From: Paraburkholderia tropica
Lineage (GTDB): Bacteria > Pseudomonadota > Gammaproteobacteria > Burkholderiales > Burkholderiaceae
Direction of reading: 5' to 3'
Length of the DNA: 64,000 nucleotides
Assembly: GCF_914484835.1 (NCBI RefSeq)
Contig: NZ_CAJZAR010000083.1
Span: forward strand, 1-64,000
Part shown: piece by piece, positions 8,106 to 17,794 of the stretch
Layout of the letters: every line of letters starts with the position of its first letter
How positions within the stretch are numbered: position 1 is the stretch's first letter
Notes under the pieces: model-generated
The model's input: the letters and a program-made list of their open reading frames with translations, nothing else
Told to the model about the DNA's origin: nothing
Databases searched by the model: none
Position numbers and translations under genes: made by a program

Positions 8106-9359
8106 ATGGCATTGTTCGAAATGACCGGGGATAGCTTGCTGCCAATTCCCTTGAACACATTCGGGAAGTTAGGTCTGCACGAGAGAGCTGATATCCAGCG
8201 AGCTGTTCGTGCACACATCGAAGCAATTACGCCCGGCGTGAGAACTAAGGTCCTCGCCGAAGAATTCGGCGACTGGGCGGGCGCCAATCGCCGAATCGAC
8301 TTGCTTTGTGTCGACGACAACGCAAATCTGGTTGTGGTCGAATTGAAGCGCGATGAAGGCGCACACATGGACCTGCAAGCCCTGCGCTACGCAGCGATGA
8401 TTTCAACTATGCGCTTCGACCAGGCCGTCGCCGCTCATCGAAAATATCTCGTAGACGTCGGCGCCAGTGAGGATGCCGAGCAGGCCATCCGAGAATTTCT
8501 TGAAATCGAGGACGGACCCGTTGCTTTCACCGAAACGGTACGTATTGTTCTCGCATCAGCTAACTTTTCGCCTGAGCTAACGACATCGGTTCTTTGGCTC
8601 AACAAGCAGGGAAAAATGGATATCCGATGTGTCCAGATGCGCCCACACGCAGTCGACTCTCGCGTGCTACTGGACATCCAACAGGTTATCCCGCTCCCCG
8701 AAGCTGCACAGTATCAGGTTGCCGTGAGAGAGAAGTCGATTGAGCAAGAAAAGGCCCGTACGACCAATCGCGACTCAACACGCTTCGACGTCACTATCGG
8801 AGAGACTTTCCAGCCGAATTTGCCGAAGCGGCGCCTAATGCTCTCGCTCATTCGTGAGGCAATCAGGCAGGGGCTGTCGCCTGAACGTCTTTGCGAGGAG
8901 GTTTCATGGCGGCGGAAAGACCTGTTCATCTCTACGCCCGGCCGAGCCGACGAAGGCGCTTTCCAAGCACTTTTCCCCGGAAAGAAGCTCAGGTACTTCT
9001 TCGCACCGGACGAGATGTTCTATATCGACGGCAGTACATATGCACTTTCGCGCGCTTGGACCGAGCGGACTTTGGAAGCCGCCGACAAGGTTAAGCACCT
9101 ATTGGAGAATCCAAGCGAGGTATCCTGGCGCCCTACTTCGGCGATTGAAGTCGAAGAAACCTACAAAGGCTACGTCATCCGAAAACGCGAAAGCGATGCG
9201 ATTGAAATTGAGCGCGACGGGCAGCAGGTCTACCCAGTCATCGCTACGCTCCGGGAACTGGCCAGTGAACTCAACGTCGCGACCCACAATGACGCTGGTA
9301 ATCCTTTAAACACCCGACTGCTTGGTGCCCGCGTTATCGCTGCAATTCAGTCCCAATAA
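8106..9359 (+). CDS. DUF91-like PD-(D/E)XK nuclease-family protein
   Basis: The 417-aa protein has an N-terminal nuclease-like core: E53 in LAEEFGDW, D65 in RRIDLLCVD, and E79-x-K81 in NLVVVELKRDEG, then the helix MDLQALRYAAMIS. This matches the D...ExK arrangement of the DUF91/NucS-type branch of the restriction endonuclease fold, members of which cut or bind DNA. The middle (about 210-320, KRRLMLSLIREAIRQGLSPE..., GKKLRYFF) looks like a separate DUF4268-type domain. The last 70 residues form a compact sheet (YKGYVIRKRESDAIEIERDGQQVYP) I do not recognise. It is divergent from the H-NS gene and convergent with the giant helicase gene. Such proteins occur as stand-alone genes in defence islands; the substrate is unknown. 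Confidence 0.75.
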   Translation: MALFEMTGDSLLPIPLNTFGKLGLHERADIQRAVRAHIEAITPGVRTKVLAEEFGDWAGANRRIDLLCVDDNANLVVVELKRDEGAHMDLQALRYAAMISTMRFDQAVAAHRKYLVDVGASEDAEQAIREFLEIEDGPVAFTETVRIVLASANFSPELTTSVLWLNKQGKMDIRCVQMRPHAVDSRVLLDIQQVIPLPEAAQYQVAVREKSIEQEKARTTNRDSTRFDVTIGETFQPNLPKRRLMLSLIREAIRQGLSPERLCEEVSWRRKDLFISTPGRADEGAFQALFPGKKLRYFFAPDEMFYIDGSTYALSRAWTERTLEAADKVKHLLENPSEVSWRPTSAIEVEETYKGYVIRKRESDAIEIERDGQQVYPVIATLRELASELNVATHNDAGNPLNTRLLGARVIAAIQSQ

Positions 9360-9600
9360 CGCTCGCCGCACCCGCCTTCTGTGATGCCAATGCCCACCTG
9401 ACTAACACCGCGAGAACTTCTGCATTGTCGACGCACCGTTCACGTTGAAGACTTCACTCTAGCGGGTCTCCCGCCACGCGCCGGGAGACATTCTCGCGAT
9501 ACTTACGTGCCGACCGACAGTCAACCAAAATTGTGGGCACATGGGTAGCACCATCGTCTACTCCACTATTGGCCAGTGGGCGTTCGCGGCACCGCCTTTG

Positions 9601-9624
9601 AGCTGGGGCTAAGCGGCCCCAGCT
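9601..9624. terminator. Hairpin between convergent genes
   Basis: AGCTGGGGC and GCCCCAGCT form a perfect 9-bp stem around the 6-nt loop TAAGCG. It lies in the 281-bp space between the DUF91-like gene (plus) and the DUF4011 gene (minus), 17 bp from the latter's stop. The flanking T content is weak on both sides (TATTT on plus, CAAAGG on minus), so it is a probable but not classic bidirectional terminator. Confidence 0.5.
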
Positions 9625-9640
9625 TATTTGAATGACAGGG

Positions 9641-12600
9641 TCAGAGTGATGCCAGCGGATTTCCTCCTACTACACTCGACCATGCCTTTTCCAAGCGACT
9701 CCGACTCGCGGCAGAAACCTTACGTAGCCCAATCTCGCGAGCCATTGCAATAATACCTGACTCGTTGTCATGGCCCGCCTGAAGCATCTCGATGGCAAGC
9801 GCTTTTAGCTCATCCAACGAGATTTCTTCAACTGACCGCGCGGCTCCATCAGCAGGTCGCCGGAACGTTACAGCGTCGTCCTCTTTTGAACGGAAGAACG
9901 TTCCAACGTCTTCATCGTCGCTCCTGTAATGCTGCTGTGCCAAGCGGACGACCCGCTCCTGAATTCTCGCACCGGTACGCACCCAACCGTGAACACGTGC
10001 AATGCGGCGAGCAAGCACTTCATCACGCACGGGTCCTTCGATACTCACCACATGGTCAATCATGCCGAGCAGCTTCGGGTTGTACATGACATCGAAAAAA
10101 TGGTCGCTATCGACCTCGAAACCTGCAACCACCAAGTCTGACTCCACAAACTGGCCACCGGGCGATATGCCCGCGGGTGCAGAGGCGCTCGCACCATTGT
10201 GCGCATAGGTCACTTGCGACGTCGCCGCAACTCCGGCTTCGTCCGCCGCTGATGCGCCAACCACGTCGTCAACGGCACCTATCTGCGCCGCTTTCGCATT
10301 CGCCGCCGCATCATCGATTACTGCCTTCGCAAAGACGTTAGCTTCCTGTTCCGCCGCAGCCAGTTGCGCTCTTCGTTGACTCAACAGCCCCTCCAACTGG
10401 ACGTGGATTGCCTCAGCGGTGCCCGGCGCGTCAATCCACCAACCTGTTGACCAGATACGCAGGATTTCCCAACCAAGACCGCGCAGGACCTGCTCGCGCA
10501 ACTTGTCGCGGTCACGTGCCGTAGCGGAACGGTGGTAGGTTGCGCCGTCGCACTCGATACCCGCCAGATAGCGTCCCGGTGCGTCTGGGTCAACAACACC
10601 AAGGTCGATTCGGAATGCCGAAACACCAACCTGCGAGTGCAACGTCCAGCCCTTTTCAGTCATTGCACGGCAGACGGCCTTTTCGAACGGGCTGTCAAAG
10701 TCGCCCACGCTGCCGGCAACAGCCTCGCCCAAAGCACGCGCGCCGCGGTCCGCAAATTCGAGGAAGTGCTTCAAGTCACGGACGCCAAATGCCTGCGTGC
10801 GCGACAAATCCATCTGCTCTGGCCTGAAGCTAGCAAACACGCGAAGCTCCTGGCGAGCTCGGGTAATGGCAACGTTCAGGCGGCGCTCACCGCCCTGCTG
10901 GTTCATCGGACCAAAATTCATTGGCATCGTGCCATCGACACCTGGACCATAAGTTATCGAGAAGTACATGATGTCACGCTCGTCACCCTGCACGCTTTCC
11001 AGATTCTTGACGAACACGGGCTCCAGCTCCGTATCAAGGAAATGGGCCTCGATAGATGGGTCCTTACGGCGCTCCTCATCCAGCAAATCCTCTATGAGCG
11101 ATTGCTGTTCTGAGTTGAACGTCACAACGCCAATCGTGAGCTTGCTATCCCTGAAGCCGGCTGACTTCAGGCGTGCAACGAGGTCAGCGACCAGTGCTTT
11201 TGCCTCTGGCTTGTTCGTCCGCGACGCCCCGCGCTCATACTGACCGCTGGAGACGAGGTTGAAGCTCACCGCGCGGTCATTCGTCACAGGGCTCGGGAAC
11301 GTAACGAGGTCGCCGTCGTAGTATCGGTGGTTTGAGAACGCAATCAGGCTCTCGTGCCGGCTGCGATAGTGCCAGGACAACTTCATTGTTGGCAGATTTG
11401 CCCCGATACATTCTTCGAGGATGCTTTCAAGCTCGACTTCGACGTCTGTGTCGTCAATATCTGCCTCCGCCCGGTCAAAGAAGCTCGTTGGCGGAAGCTG
11501 CTTCGGGTCCCCGACCATAATCACCTGACGTGCTCTGGCCATTGCGCCAATCGCGTCCCACACTGGAATCTGCGAAGCCTCGTCGAAAATGACTACGTCG
11601 AAGTTAGCCGTTTCCGCCGGGAGATACTGAGCAATAGACAATGGGCTCATGAGCAGACATGGTGTCAGACGCGTCACAGCATTCGACGCCTGAGACATCA
11701 GTTCACGCAGCGGGAGATGGCGTGTTTTCTTTTGCATTTCGTACCGCAGGAGCCCCCATTCTGAGCCTCTCGCCACACGGTCCGGAGACGGATGGCCTGA
11801 GGACAATTGCGCGCGGACCCATGCTTGCGTGAGGTCGATGAACCTCTCGTCAAGTTCGCGGAAATCACGGATACGCTTCTCGTGTTCCGCTGAAACGAAG
11901 GTTCGCAGAACCTCATCTGTGTCGACTGCCGCGTTGAGCCACCAGCGGCAATAGTTCGTTTCGAACGCCGCTTTCACCCGCCCGACCGCCACAGCGCCTT
12001 GCTCAAGTCCTGCAACCAGAGGAGCCAATCCTAGCGACAGTGCGTGGCCACGGTTCTTGCGCCATGCACACCACGCGTTCAGTCGATTCGAGTTCGCAAG
12101 AACCTCGCCTGCAATACGAGCAGCTTCGGCTGGCTGGAGCGCACCCAGCGTCGTCCTGTCGGACTCAGGAATCCCACTCGCCGTGGAGAATCGCGCAACA
12201 TCATCTTCAAATACCCGGAGCGCGTCAGCATATGCGCGCCCTGCAATGGCCATCGTGCCGGTTGGCTCGAGAAGCACGTTGCTGTCGCCCAGCAGCAAAG
12301 CAATCGGGCTTTTGACAGCCGCCAGTGCATCGGGAGTGCTCGCCAACCCAGCGAGAGCCGTTGACAACGCCTCAAAGAATCGGACGGCGGGCTCGATACC
12401 GTCCAGGTTCGTTTGTAGACCAATCCACAGCCCATCGGTTTTGGTGGGCAGGTCATCAAACGCTTTCAGGCGTCCTTCCAGCGACACCAGCTCGCGCATC
12501 TTCTTGAGGTCCGCCGCGGCAGTGCGACCGGCTTGCTCGTTTTCGATTGCACTGAAGCCATCGTCAGCCCATGGCCGTGCTGCGACTGCTGCGGCCAATG

Positions 12601-15600
12601 CACCTTGGAAAATAACGTAAGTCTTGGCAACCGAGACATCAGTTTCATATGCACGCCAGACATTGTCTGTCTGAGCAGAGAGCGCTGCGACTTTCGAAAG
12701 GACCAGGTCAATCTGACGCAACTCGCGAATCCGCTGCAAATCATCTCGAGCTGCGTCGCCGCACAGCCCACGGTTCACCACGTCAAAGCCGACGTCCTCC
12801 CATGCTGCGCGAACTCGCGCGTGTTCAAGTGCGCTCTGGAAGCTAAGCGATGTTCGCGCAACATCAAGGTCAGTCTTGATCCCCGACCATACACCTGACG
12901 TTGGCAACGAAATGTCTTCAAGCGTCTTGATATCCGCGACCAAGCCATCAAGCTTGACGAGGCGCTCAATATCCGCCTCGACATTCGGCTCCCCAACCGC
13001 CAGAGCGAGCTCCTTCAGCTTTTTCACAAGCGCACGGCGGCGCATCATGCTCATTGGCCATGACGAAGCATTCAATTCATTCAGGTCAACCTGCAATTGC
13101 TGTACCGTCGTCGAGGAAATCCCTTCTTTGTATGTCAGCGACAATTGGCTGACCAGGTCCGAACGCTGACGTAACAGCTCGATGCCATGCGCAATCCGCG
13201 CGCGCAGTTCCTCATTCCAAGGCTGAGCAAGTTGCGCATGGACTTCGTGATAGCGCGTGAGTTGCGCAATGCCAAGTCTGAGGTCTTCGAGAGTCTGGTT
13301 GCTACTAGGGGTCGACAGCGCTGCGTAAAGTTCTCGATGCCGCTCGACCAATGGCACGGCCACACGCAGCGCTTCCCCAATGCCCTTTGCATCGGGGCGC
13401 AATGTGAAGCGCCAATCATGCCCGGACGCCGCAGGCAGCGTTACCGACAGCATCCGCAGCCCTTCGCGAACGCGCGGTTCCAGCACGAGCCCGGGGAGGC
13501 CAATCGCGGCTTCAAGTGCGCGAGCCGCCGCCTCGACTCTGCTGACGGCTGGGCTGACCGCCCGAGCCGCCTCAAGGAGCGAAGATTGCCAGAGCGGCGA
13601 CCATTCGGTTTGCGCAACATGCGCGAGCGGCCCTGACGTAAGCTGGCCCTCCCCAATGACTTTGGCGTGCACGTCGAGCAACTCAGCCGCCTCGCGCAAT
13701 TGCCGCATCGCTGAAATATCGTGCGACTGCGCCGACGGCCACGATAGCTGCAGGACCGGCAGGTCCTGACCATCAATCACTTTGCCAATAGCTTCGTAGA
13801 CGCATAAGCCATTTGAATAGCGCCTATGCAGTCGCTCTACATAGCCGTTCAGCTGCGCTCGCAATCCCTCAAGACGCGCAGCCTCTGCGTGCCACTCATC
13901 CGGCGCAAGAGCAGACGCGGCGTCCCAGGATTGACGCAGTTGCTCCAAGACTTCCGTCTTTCGCGCCTTGCTCGAGTGCAACTCCAGACAGAAGTTGCCC
14001 AGACCTACGTCTGCAAGGCGTCGATAGACAACGTCGAGCGCAGCCATTTTTTCGGACACGAACAGAACGCGCTTCCGCTCAGCCAGGCATTGAGCAATCA
14101 GGTTTGAAATTGTCTGGCTCTTGCCAGTTCCTGGTGGACCAATTAGAACGAAGTCCTTGCCCTTGCTTCCTGCAACCACCGCGGAAAGCTGCGAAGAATC
14201 AGCAGGCAACGGACAGAACGTGTTCTTGACCTCAAGCTCGGCATCGAGCTTACGAGCATTCGGGAATTCAACGGTACTATTGTAGGAGTCGCGTGGTGTC
14301 TCGATGAGGTGTCGCACGACCGGATTGAGCTTCAACTGTTCAGTGCGCTCGGTCAGGTCCTTCCACATCAGATATTTTGCGAACGAGAACGTCGCAAGCA
14401 CGACTTCCTCGACGACCTCCCAGCCCTTGATGTCCTTAATTGCAGCGGAGACTGTCTTCCAGATGCCTGCGACATCGAGGCCTGACTCGTCGGTCGGCAG
14501 TTCAGAGTCATTTACCCCTAGCTCAAGCTCGAAATCCTGACGGAGCATTTCGATGAGAGTCGGGTTAAATCGCGGCTCATCATCATGAATTTTCAGGCTG
14601 AATCCGGAGCGGGCGCTGCGACGCTCCAGCGATACAGGCACAAGAATTAGGGGCGCGCGAAATTTCTTTTCTTCCTTTGCCTCCCGCGTCCAGGACAAGA
14701 AGCCAAGCGCGAGATACAAGGTGTTCGAGCCACCTTCCTGCAGCGATGTCCGCGATGACCGATACAGCTCGACCAGGCGCGTATCCATCTCGTCGTCGGA
14801 AAGCCCAACGAAGACTTCCCTGCGCTTGAGAGCATCAAGTGCGTGCGTACGACGAATACTCTCCCGCTCGCGGTTTTCGTGAATCGCTTGGTTCCGTGGG
14901 TCGTTCCCGTCCATCAGGTCAGGACGTGTGAGCAACTTAATGGCATGCCCTTCCGCGAGAATGTCTTCAAGCTGCCCAGGGTCCGGGGCGTCGAGCTTCA
15001 GCGACTTCTTACCGCCCTTGAAGCTGAGTAGGTTGTTTCGAAGAGAGAGGTCAAGCAGTTTACGTTGCCAACGCGACAACCGGTCTTCCGGACGCTCCGG
15101 TGCCTGCTCGTCAACCGCCCCGTCGAGCTCTTCAGGCAACGTCGGCGCCACTTCCAACGCAGCTTCAAGGTTCACGTCTTCGACGCCTTCGGCTGCGCGT
15201 GCAACCGCATGTTCGCTCGCGAGCGGTTTGATTCGCTGCAAACGGGCGCGCCGAATATCGATGGCCAGATGGAATGTCCGCTCTTTTTCCTCGGAGATTT
15301 GCTCTTCGGCATGACCGATTGCAAAGCTGAACGGCGGAAGCGGTCTCTGGGTCAACAGCGTCGATTCGAACACGATGAGCTCTTTCAGCTTTATTCGCTT
15401 TCGAAGCGCCGTAACGTCGTCAACCACAGATATCGAGAATTCCTCCTGCTTGAGCCATACGCCAGGGAATGCATGCCCTTCCGTGAAAATTAGCAACGGA
15501 TTGAGGCCAGCCTGTTCTAGCGCCGCGCAAGCGAGCAATGCGAGGTCGAGACAGGTGCCGAGTCCTGAATCGACAATCTGACTGGGGCTTCGTACCTTCT

Positions 15601-16252
15601 GGCCCGCCTGCTCAAAACTCGCCGGAGGCAACGCATAGTCGAGCCCCATCGACCCGATTGAGTTCCAGATTGCTGAAGACAACTCCCAGGCGCGGCGTGC
15701 GCCTTCCTGATAGCCGTTGATTGCACCGGACTTACCTGCCTTATGGAGGACGTCCGCCGCCTTCTTGAGGACGCGCTCAACCGCTGGTTCGTTTGGCTGA
15801 ACAAACGCCGCAACCATATCCGGCAGTGACGACAATCCCCCCCATTGATTACGAGGCAAAAGTTCAACAGTAGACGCAAATGTCGCGATGTCAGCCTGAG
15901 TCTCCCCTGCAGCAGTCAACTTGAACGTAATGTCCGCTTTCTCTGCCTCGGTCAACCGACCAAGCAGGGGACCATCAAGTGATATGTCAAGGTCACTGAT
16001 TCTTGCTGTCTTCCCAGCACCAATGTGGTCGATGTGCCAAGTCTTCGGCTTCAGGAACGGTGGTTCCGAGGACACTGTCAAACGGAGCTGTTTGACATCG
16101 TTTTCAGTGTTGTTTTCAACAGCAAGTTCACGAACAACAGGCACAGCATTCTGGAAGTCCGCGAGATTAATTTTCGTTGCAAGCGTGGCTTGAATGCTGA
16201 CTACCTGCGGCTCGTCCGGCAGTTCCACCGGTTCAGAATTGGTCTCGTCCAT
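9641..16252 (-). CDS. Giant DUF4011-type helicase with transglutaminase-like and restriction-endonuclease domains
   Basis: This 2203-aa protein (COG1112-like) has these parts in order. A beta-rich N-terminus leads into a transglutaminase-like segment with C in GTCLDLALLACAAL (about 232) and H in EGHAFPGVW (about 259). A DUF4011 block follows (RLSRWQRKLLDLSLRNNLLS, about 393). Walker A GPPGTGKSQ is near 702. A long coiled middle runs to Walker B FDEASQIPVWDAI near 1552 and GDPKQLPP. Motifs V/VI are QGDERDIMYFS and RRLNVAITRARQEL. A Vsr/MTES_1575-like nuclease (SPFEKAVCRAM...RIDLGVV...IECDGATYH, ILRIWSTGWW) lies near 1860-1935, and a DUF3320 region closes the protein. It is an SF1 ATPase coupled to a PD-(D/E)XK-type nuclease, a combination known from defence islands. 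The gene looks intact. Its own promoter would lie in the 740-bp region upstream. Confidence 0.88.
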   Translation of the reverse strand: MDETNSEPVELPDEPQVVSIQATLATKINLADFQNAVPVVRELAVENNTENDVKQLRLTVSSEPPFLKPKTWHIDHIGAGKTARISDLDISLDGPLLGRLTEAEKADITFKLTAAGETQADIATFASTVELLPRNQWGGLSSLPDMVAAFVQPNEPAVERVLKKAADVLHKAGKSGAINGYQEGARRAWELSSAIWNSIGSMGLDYALPPASFEQAGQKVRSPSQIVDSGLGTCLDLALLACAALEQAGLNPLLIFTEGHAFPGVWLKQEEFSISVVDDVTALRKRIKLKELIVFESTLLTQRPLPPFSFAIGHAEEQISEEKERTFHLAIDIRRARLQRIKPLASEHAVARAAEGVEDVNLEAALEVAPTLPEELDGAVDEQAPERPEDRLSRWQRKLLDLSLRNNLLSFKGGKKSLKLDAPDPGQLEDILAEGHAIKLLTRPDLMDGNDPRNQAIHENRERESIRRTHALDALKRREVFVGLSDDEMDTRLVELYRSSRTSLQEGGSNTLYLALGFLSWTREAKEEKKFRAPLILVPVSLERRSARSGFSLKIHDDEPRFNPTLIEMLRQDFELELGVNDSELPTDESGLDVAGIWKTVSAAIKDIKGWEVVEEVVLATFSFAKYLMWKDLTERTEQLKLNPVVRHLIETPRDSYNSTVEFPNARKLDAELEVKNTFCPLPADSSQLSAVVAGSKGKDFVLIGPPGTGKSQTISNLIAQCLAERKRVLFVSEKMAALDVVYRRLADVGLGNFCLELHSSKARKTEVLEQLRQSWDAASALAPDEWHAEAARLEGLRAQLNGYVERLHRRYSNGLCVYEAIGKVIDGQDLPVLQLSWPSAQSHDISAMRQLREAAELLDVHAKVIGEGQLTSGPLAHVAQTEWSPLWQSSLLEAARAVSPAVSRVEAAARALEAAIGLPGLVLEPRVREGLRMLSVTLPAASGHDWRFTLRPDAKGIGEALRVAVPLVERHRELYAALSTPSSNQTLEDLRLGIAQLTRYHEVHAQLAQPWNEELRARIAHGIELLRQRSDLVSQLSLTYKEGISSTTVQQLQVDLNELNASSWPMSMMRRRALVKKLKELALAVGEPNVEADIERLVKLDGLVADIKTLEDISLPTSGVWSGIKTDLDVARTSLSFQSALEHARVRAAWEDVGFDVVNRGLCGDAARDDLQRIRELRQIDLVLSKVAALSAQTDNVWRAYETDVSVAKTYVIFQGALAAAVAARPWADDGFSAIENEQAGRTAAADLKKMRELVSLEGRLKAFDDLPTKTDGLWIGLQTNLDGIEPAVRFFEALSTALAGLASTPDALAAVKSPIALLLGDSNVLLEPTGTMAIAGRAYADALRVFEDDVARFSTASGIPESDRTTLGALQPAEAARIAGEVLANSNRLNAWCAWRKNRGHALSLGLAPLVAGLEQGAVAVGRVKAAFETNYCRWWLNAAVDTDEVLRTFVSAEHEKRIRDFRELDERFIDLTQAWVRAQLSSGHPSPDRVARGSEWGLLRYEMQKKTRHLPLRELMSQASNAVTRLTPCLLMSPLSIAQYLPAETANFDVVIFDEASQIPVWDAIGAMARARQVIMVGDPKQLPPTSFFDRAEADIDDTDVEVELESILEECIGANLPTMKLSWHYRSRHESLIAFSNHRYYDGDLVTFPSPVTNDRAVSFNLVSSGQYERGASRTNKPEAKALVADLVARLKSAGFRDSKLTIGVVTFNSEQQSLIEDLLDEERRKDPSIEAHFLDTELEPVFVKNLESVQGDERDIMYFSITYGPGVDGTMPMNFGPMNQQGGERRLNVAITRARQELRVFASFRPEQMDLSRTQAFGVRDLKHFLEFADRGARALGEAVAGSVGDFDSPFEKAVCRAMTEKGWTLHSQVGVSAFRIDLGVVDPDAPGRYLAGIECDGATYHRSATARDRDKLREQVLRGLGWEILRIWSTGWWIDAPGTAEAIHVQLEGLLSQRRAQLAAAEQEANVFAKAVIDDAAANAKAAQIGAVDDVVGASAADEAGVAATSQVTYAHNGASASAPAGISPGGQFVESDLVVAGFEVDSDHFFDVMYNPKLLGMIDHVVSIEGPVRDEVLARRIARVHGWVRTGARIQERVVRLAQQHYRSDDEDVGTFFRSKEDDAVTFRRPADGAARSVEEISLDELKALAIEMLQAGHDNESGIIAMAREIGLRKVSAASRSRLEKAWSSVVGGNPLASL

Positions 16253-16695
16253 CTACCCCCCTTACGACATTCTTTAAAAGAACGCTCGACTAACCGCGTG
16301 TTGCGACACGCTCCAGGCCAGCGTCACTCGAAATTTGAAATATTGGAAGCGCGCATTGGCGAGGTCGGCAGAACACCAGCGCGCAGAAGTGAAGCCCGAC
16401 TCAAAGACTTTCCAGCTCGCCCTTCCAGACACGAATACCAGGCTGAAATGAAAGAGAAATAGCCACTACGTAGCGTCCGGAGCGTTGCCATTTGCGGCCC
16501 AGTATTCGAATCGCTGCGCAGGATACGAAGCGACTAGGGACACGGTCAGCCGCCCGTGAGCCGAACGGGTGGCCTCTGCACCCCGTTAGAGTTTTCGTAA
16601 ACGCACTTCGCCGGTCGTGTACTGGCTTGCAGCATGCCAGCCCGAAGCACTGACGGAGGGTCAGGCGTGCGCAAACGATACAGCTCCGAACTCGG
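16253..16695. other. Intergenic region between divergent island genes
   Basis: No convincing gene is visible. The short frames on both strands here lack family resemblance and good starts. The stretch should hold the promoters for the DUF4011 gene (leftward) and for the small ORF/kptA pair (rightward). I saw no tRNA or clear hairpin. Confidence 0.4.
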
Positions 16696-16992
16696 GTGAG
16701 ATTAGGTCTCTCGCAATCTGCTTTAAATTTTTCAGGTACGGACTTAGCCGCAGAACACTGTGAAGTATGCACGAAACCTTTCGCATGCGTAGGGAATCCC
16801 GCAAGGAGATTATCCATAACGCATAGAATATTGCGTCAGAGAGCTAAGTCCCGTAGGTCCAACATGAACGGACACTGCGACGACGCCAGTCGCTGCATTA
16901 CTAGCCAATTGGCATACGCTGTAGATGGACAAGACGTCCCCGAATTCTGCAATCTAAAATGTCGCTCAGCCGCAGGGAGAGAAACCACGTAA
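16696..16992 (+). CDS. Candidate small zinc-ribbon-like protein upstream of kptA
   Basis: A 98-codon frame, GTG at 16696, carries cysteine pairs spaced like a treble-clef or zinc-ribbon protein: HCEVCTKPF near the N-terminus, two more Cys in the middle (HCDDASRC), and PEFCNLKCRSAAGRE at the end. The last pair resembles the FC-x-x-x-CR knuckle of small zinc proteins. The TAA stop (16990-16992) is followed without a gap by the kptA ATG in the same frame, so readthrough would fuse the two. A shorter form from ATG 16864 (42 aa) is possible. The start is not supported by a strong ribosome binding site, so the gene is tentative, or a degenerate one. Confidence 0.33.
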   Translation: MRLGLSQSALNFSGTDLAAEHCEVCTKPFACVGNPARRLSITHRILRQRAKSRRSNMNGHCDDASRCITSQLAYAVDGQDVPEFCNLKCRSAAGRETT

Positions 16993-17595
16993 ATGGACAC
17001 TACAAAGCCGAACGCGAAGCAGCTCGAATCCGTGAGCCGAACACTCTCAAAGATATTGCGCCACGAGCCGCAGCTTGTAGGTGTCACACTCGACAACCAG
17101 GGGTGGATAGACCTCGTCGAACTGATTGACGCAATAGAGCGCACCGCTCGCGTGCCCGGGGCATCAAAGAGTTTCCGGAGTCTCCCGACGATTACGGTCG
17201 AACTCATCCAGGCTGTTGTCGCCGCAAACGACAAACAGCGATTTTCGCTTTCAGAAGACGGCATTCGGATACGCGCCGCGCAGGGCCATTCCGTCGAAGT
17301 TGACCTTGGCTACGTATCGAAGACTCCGCCCGCGGTCCTCTACCATGGGACGGCAGTTGGCAACTGGGTGCACATCCAGGTCGAGGGCCTGAAACCTGGT
17401 AGCCGGCACGCCGTGCACCTGAGCGCTGAGACGGAGACAGCAAGGCGAGTTGGCGCGCGACATGGCACACCGATAGTGCTCATCGTCGACGCCGCGCAGA
17501 TGCACGCCGACGGCTCGACGTTCACTCAATCGGACAACGGTGTGTGGCTGACGGAGCATGTGCCCGCCAGGTATTTGACGGTGCTCGCAGCGTAG
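16993..17595 (+). CDS. kptA: RNA 2'-phosphotransferase (Tpt1/KptA family)
   Basis: The 200-aa protein matches KptA over its length: SRTLSKILRHEP (R23, H24 of the catalytic set), GWIDLVELIDAI, the winged-helix end KQRFSLSEDGIRIRAAQGHS, PAVLYHGT in the NAD-binding half, and SRHAVHLS with the following RRVGARHGTPIVLIVD. KptA/Tpt1 moves an internal RNA 2'-phosphate onto NAD+, giving ADP-ribose 1'',2''-cyclic phosphate and nicotinamide. Some bacterial homologues also ADP-ribosylate 5'-phosphate ends. Most bacteria lack the splicing ligase that makes the 2'-phosphate, so its bacterial job is unclear. Here it sits in an island of nucleases, next to a HEPN-like protein. AGGGAGA upstream can serve as ribosome binding site. 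Confidence 0.92.
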   Translation: MDTTKPNAKQLESVSRTLSKILRHEPQLVGVTLDNQGWIDLVELIDAIERTARVPGASKSFRSLPTITVELIQAVVAANDKQRFSLSEDGIRIRAAQGHSVEVDLGYVSKTPPAVLYHGTAVGNWVHIQVEGLKPGSRHAVHLSAETETARRVGARHGTPIVLIVDAAQMHADGSTFTQSDNGVWLTEHVPARYLTVLAA

Positions 17596-17794
17596 TGTGG
17601 AACCGTTTGAATCGCAAGGAAGGCGACTGGTCAGTTGCTTATGACGTACGAGCCCTGGTGGGCTTCCTCGTTAGCAGGCGCGCGGTGTTCTATACCCGCT
17701 CAGGCAGCGTTTAGCGCGCGGATACAATATGTTCATGACCAGCGTGAAGGGGCTCTAGGGTATAGACCACTATCATTGACACGAATACAACGAC

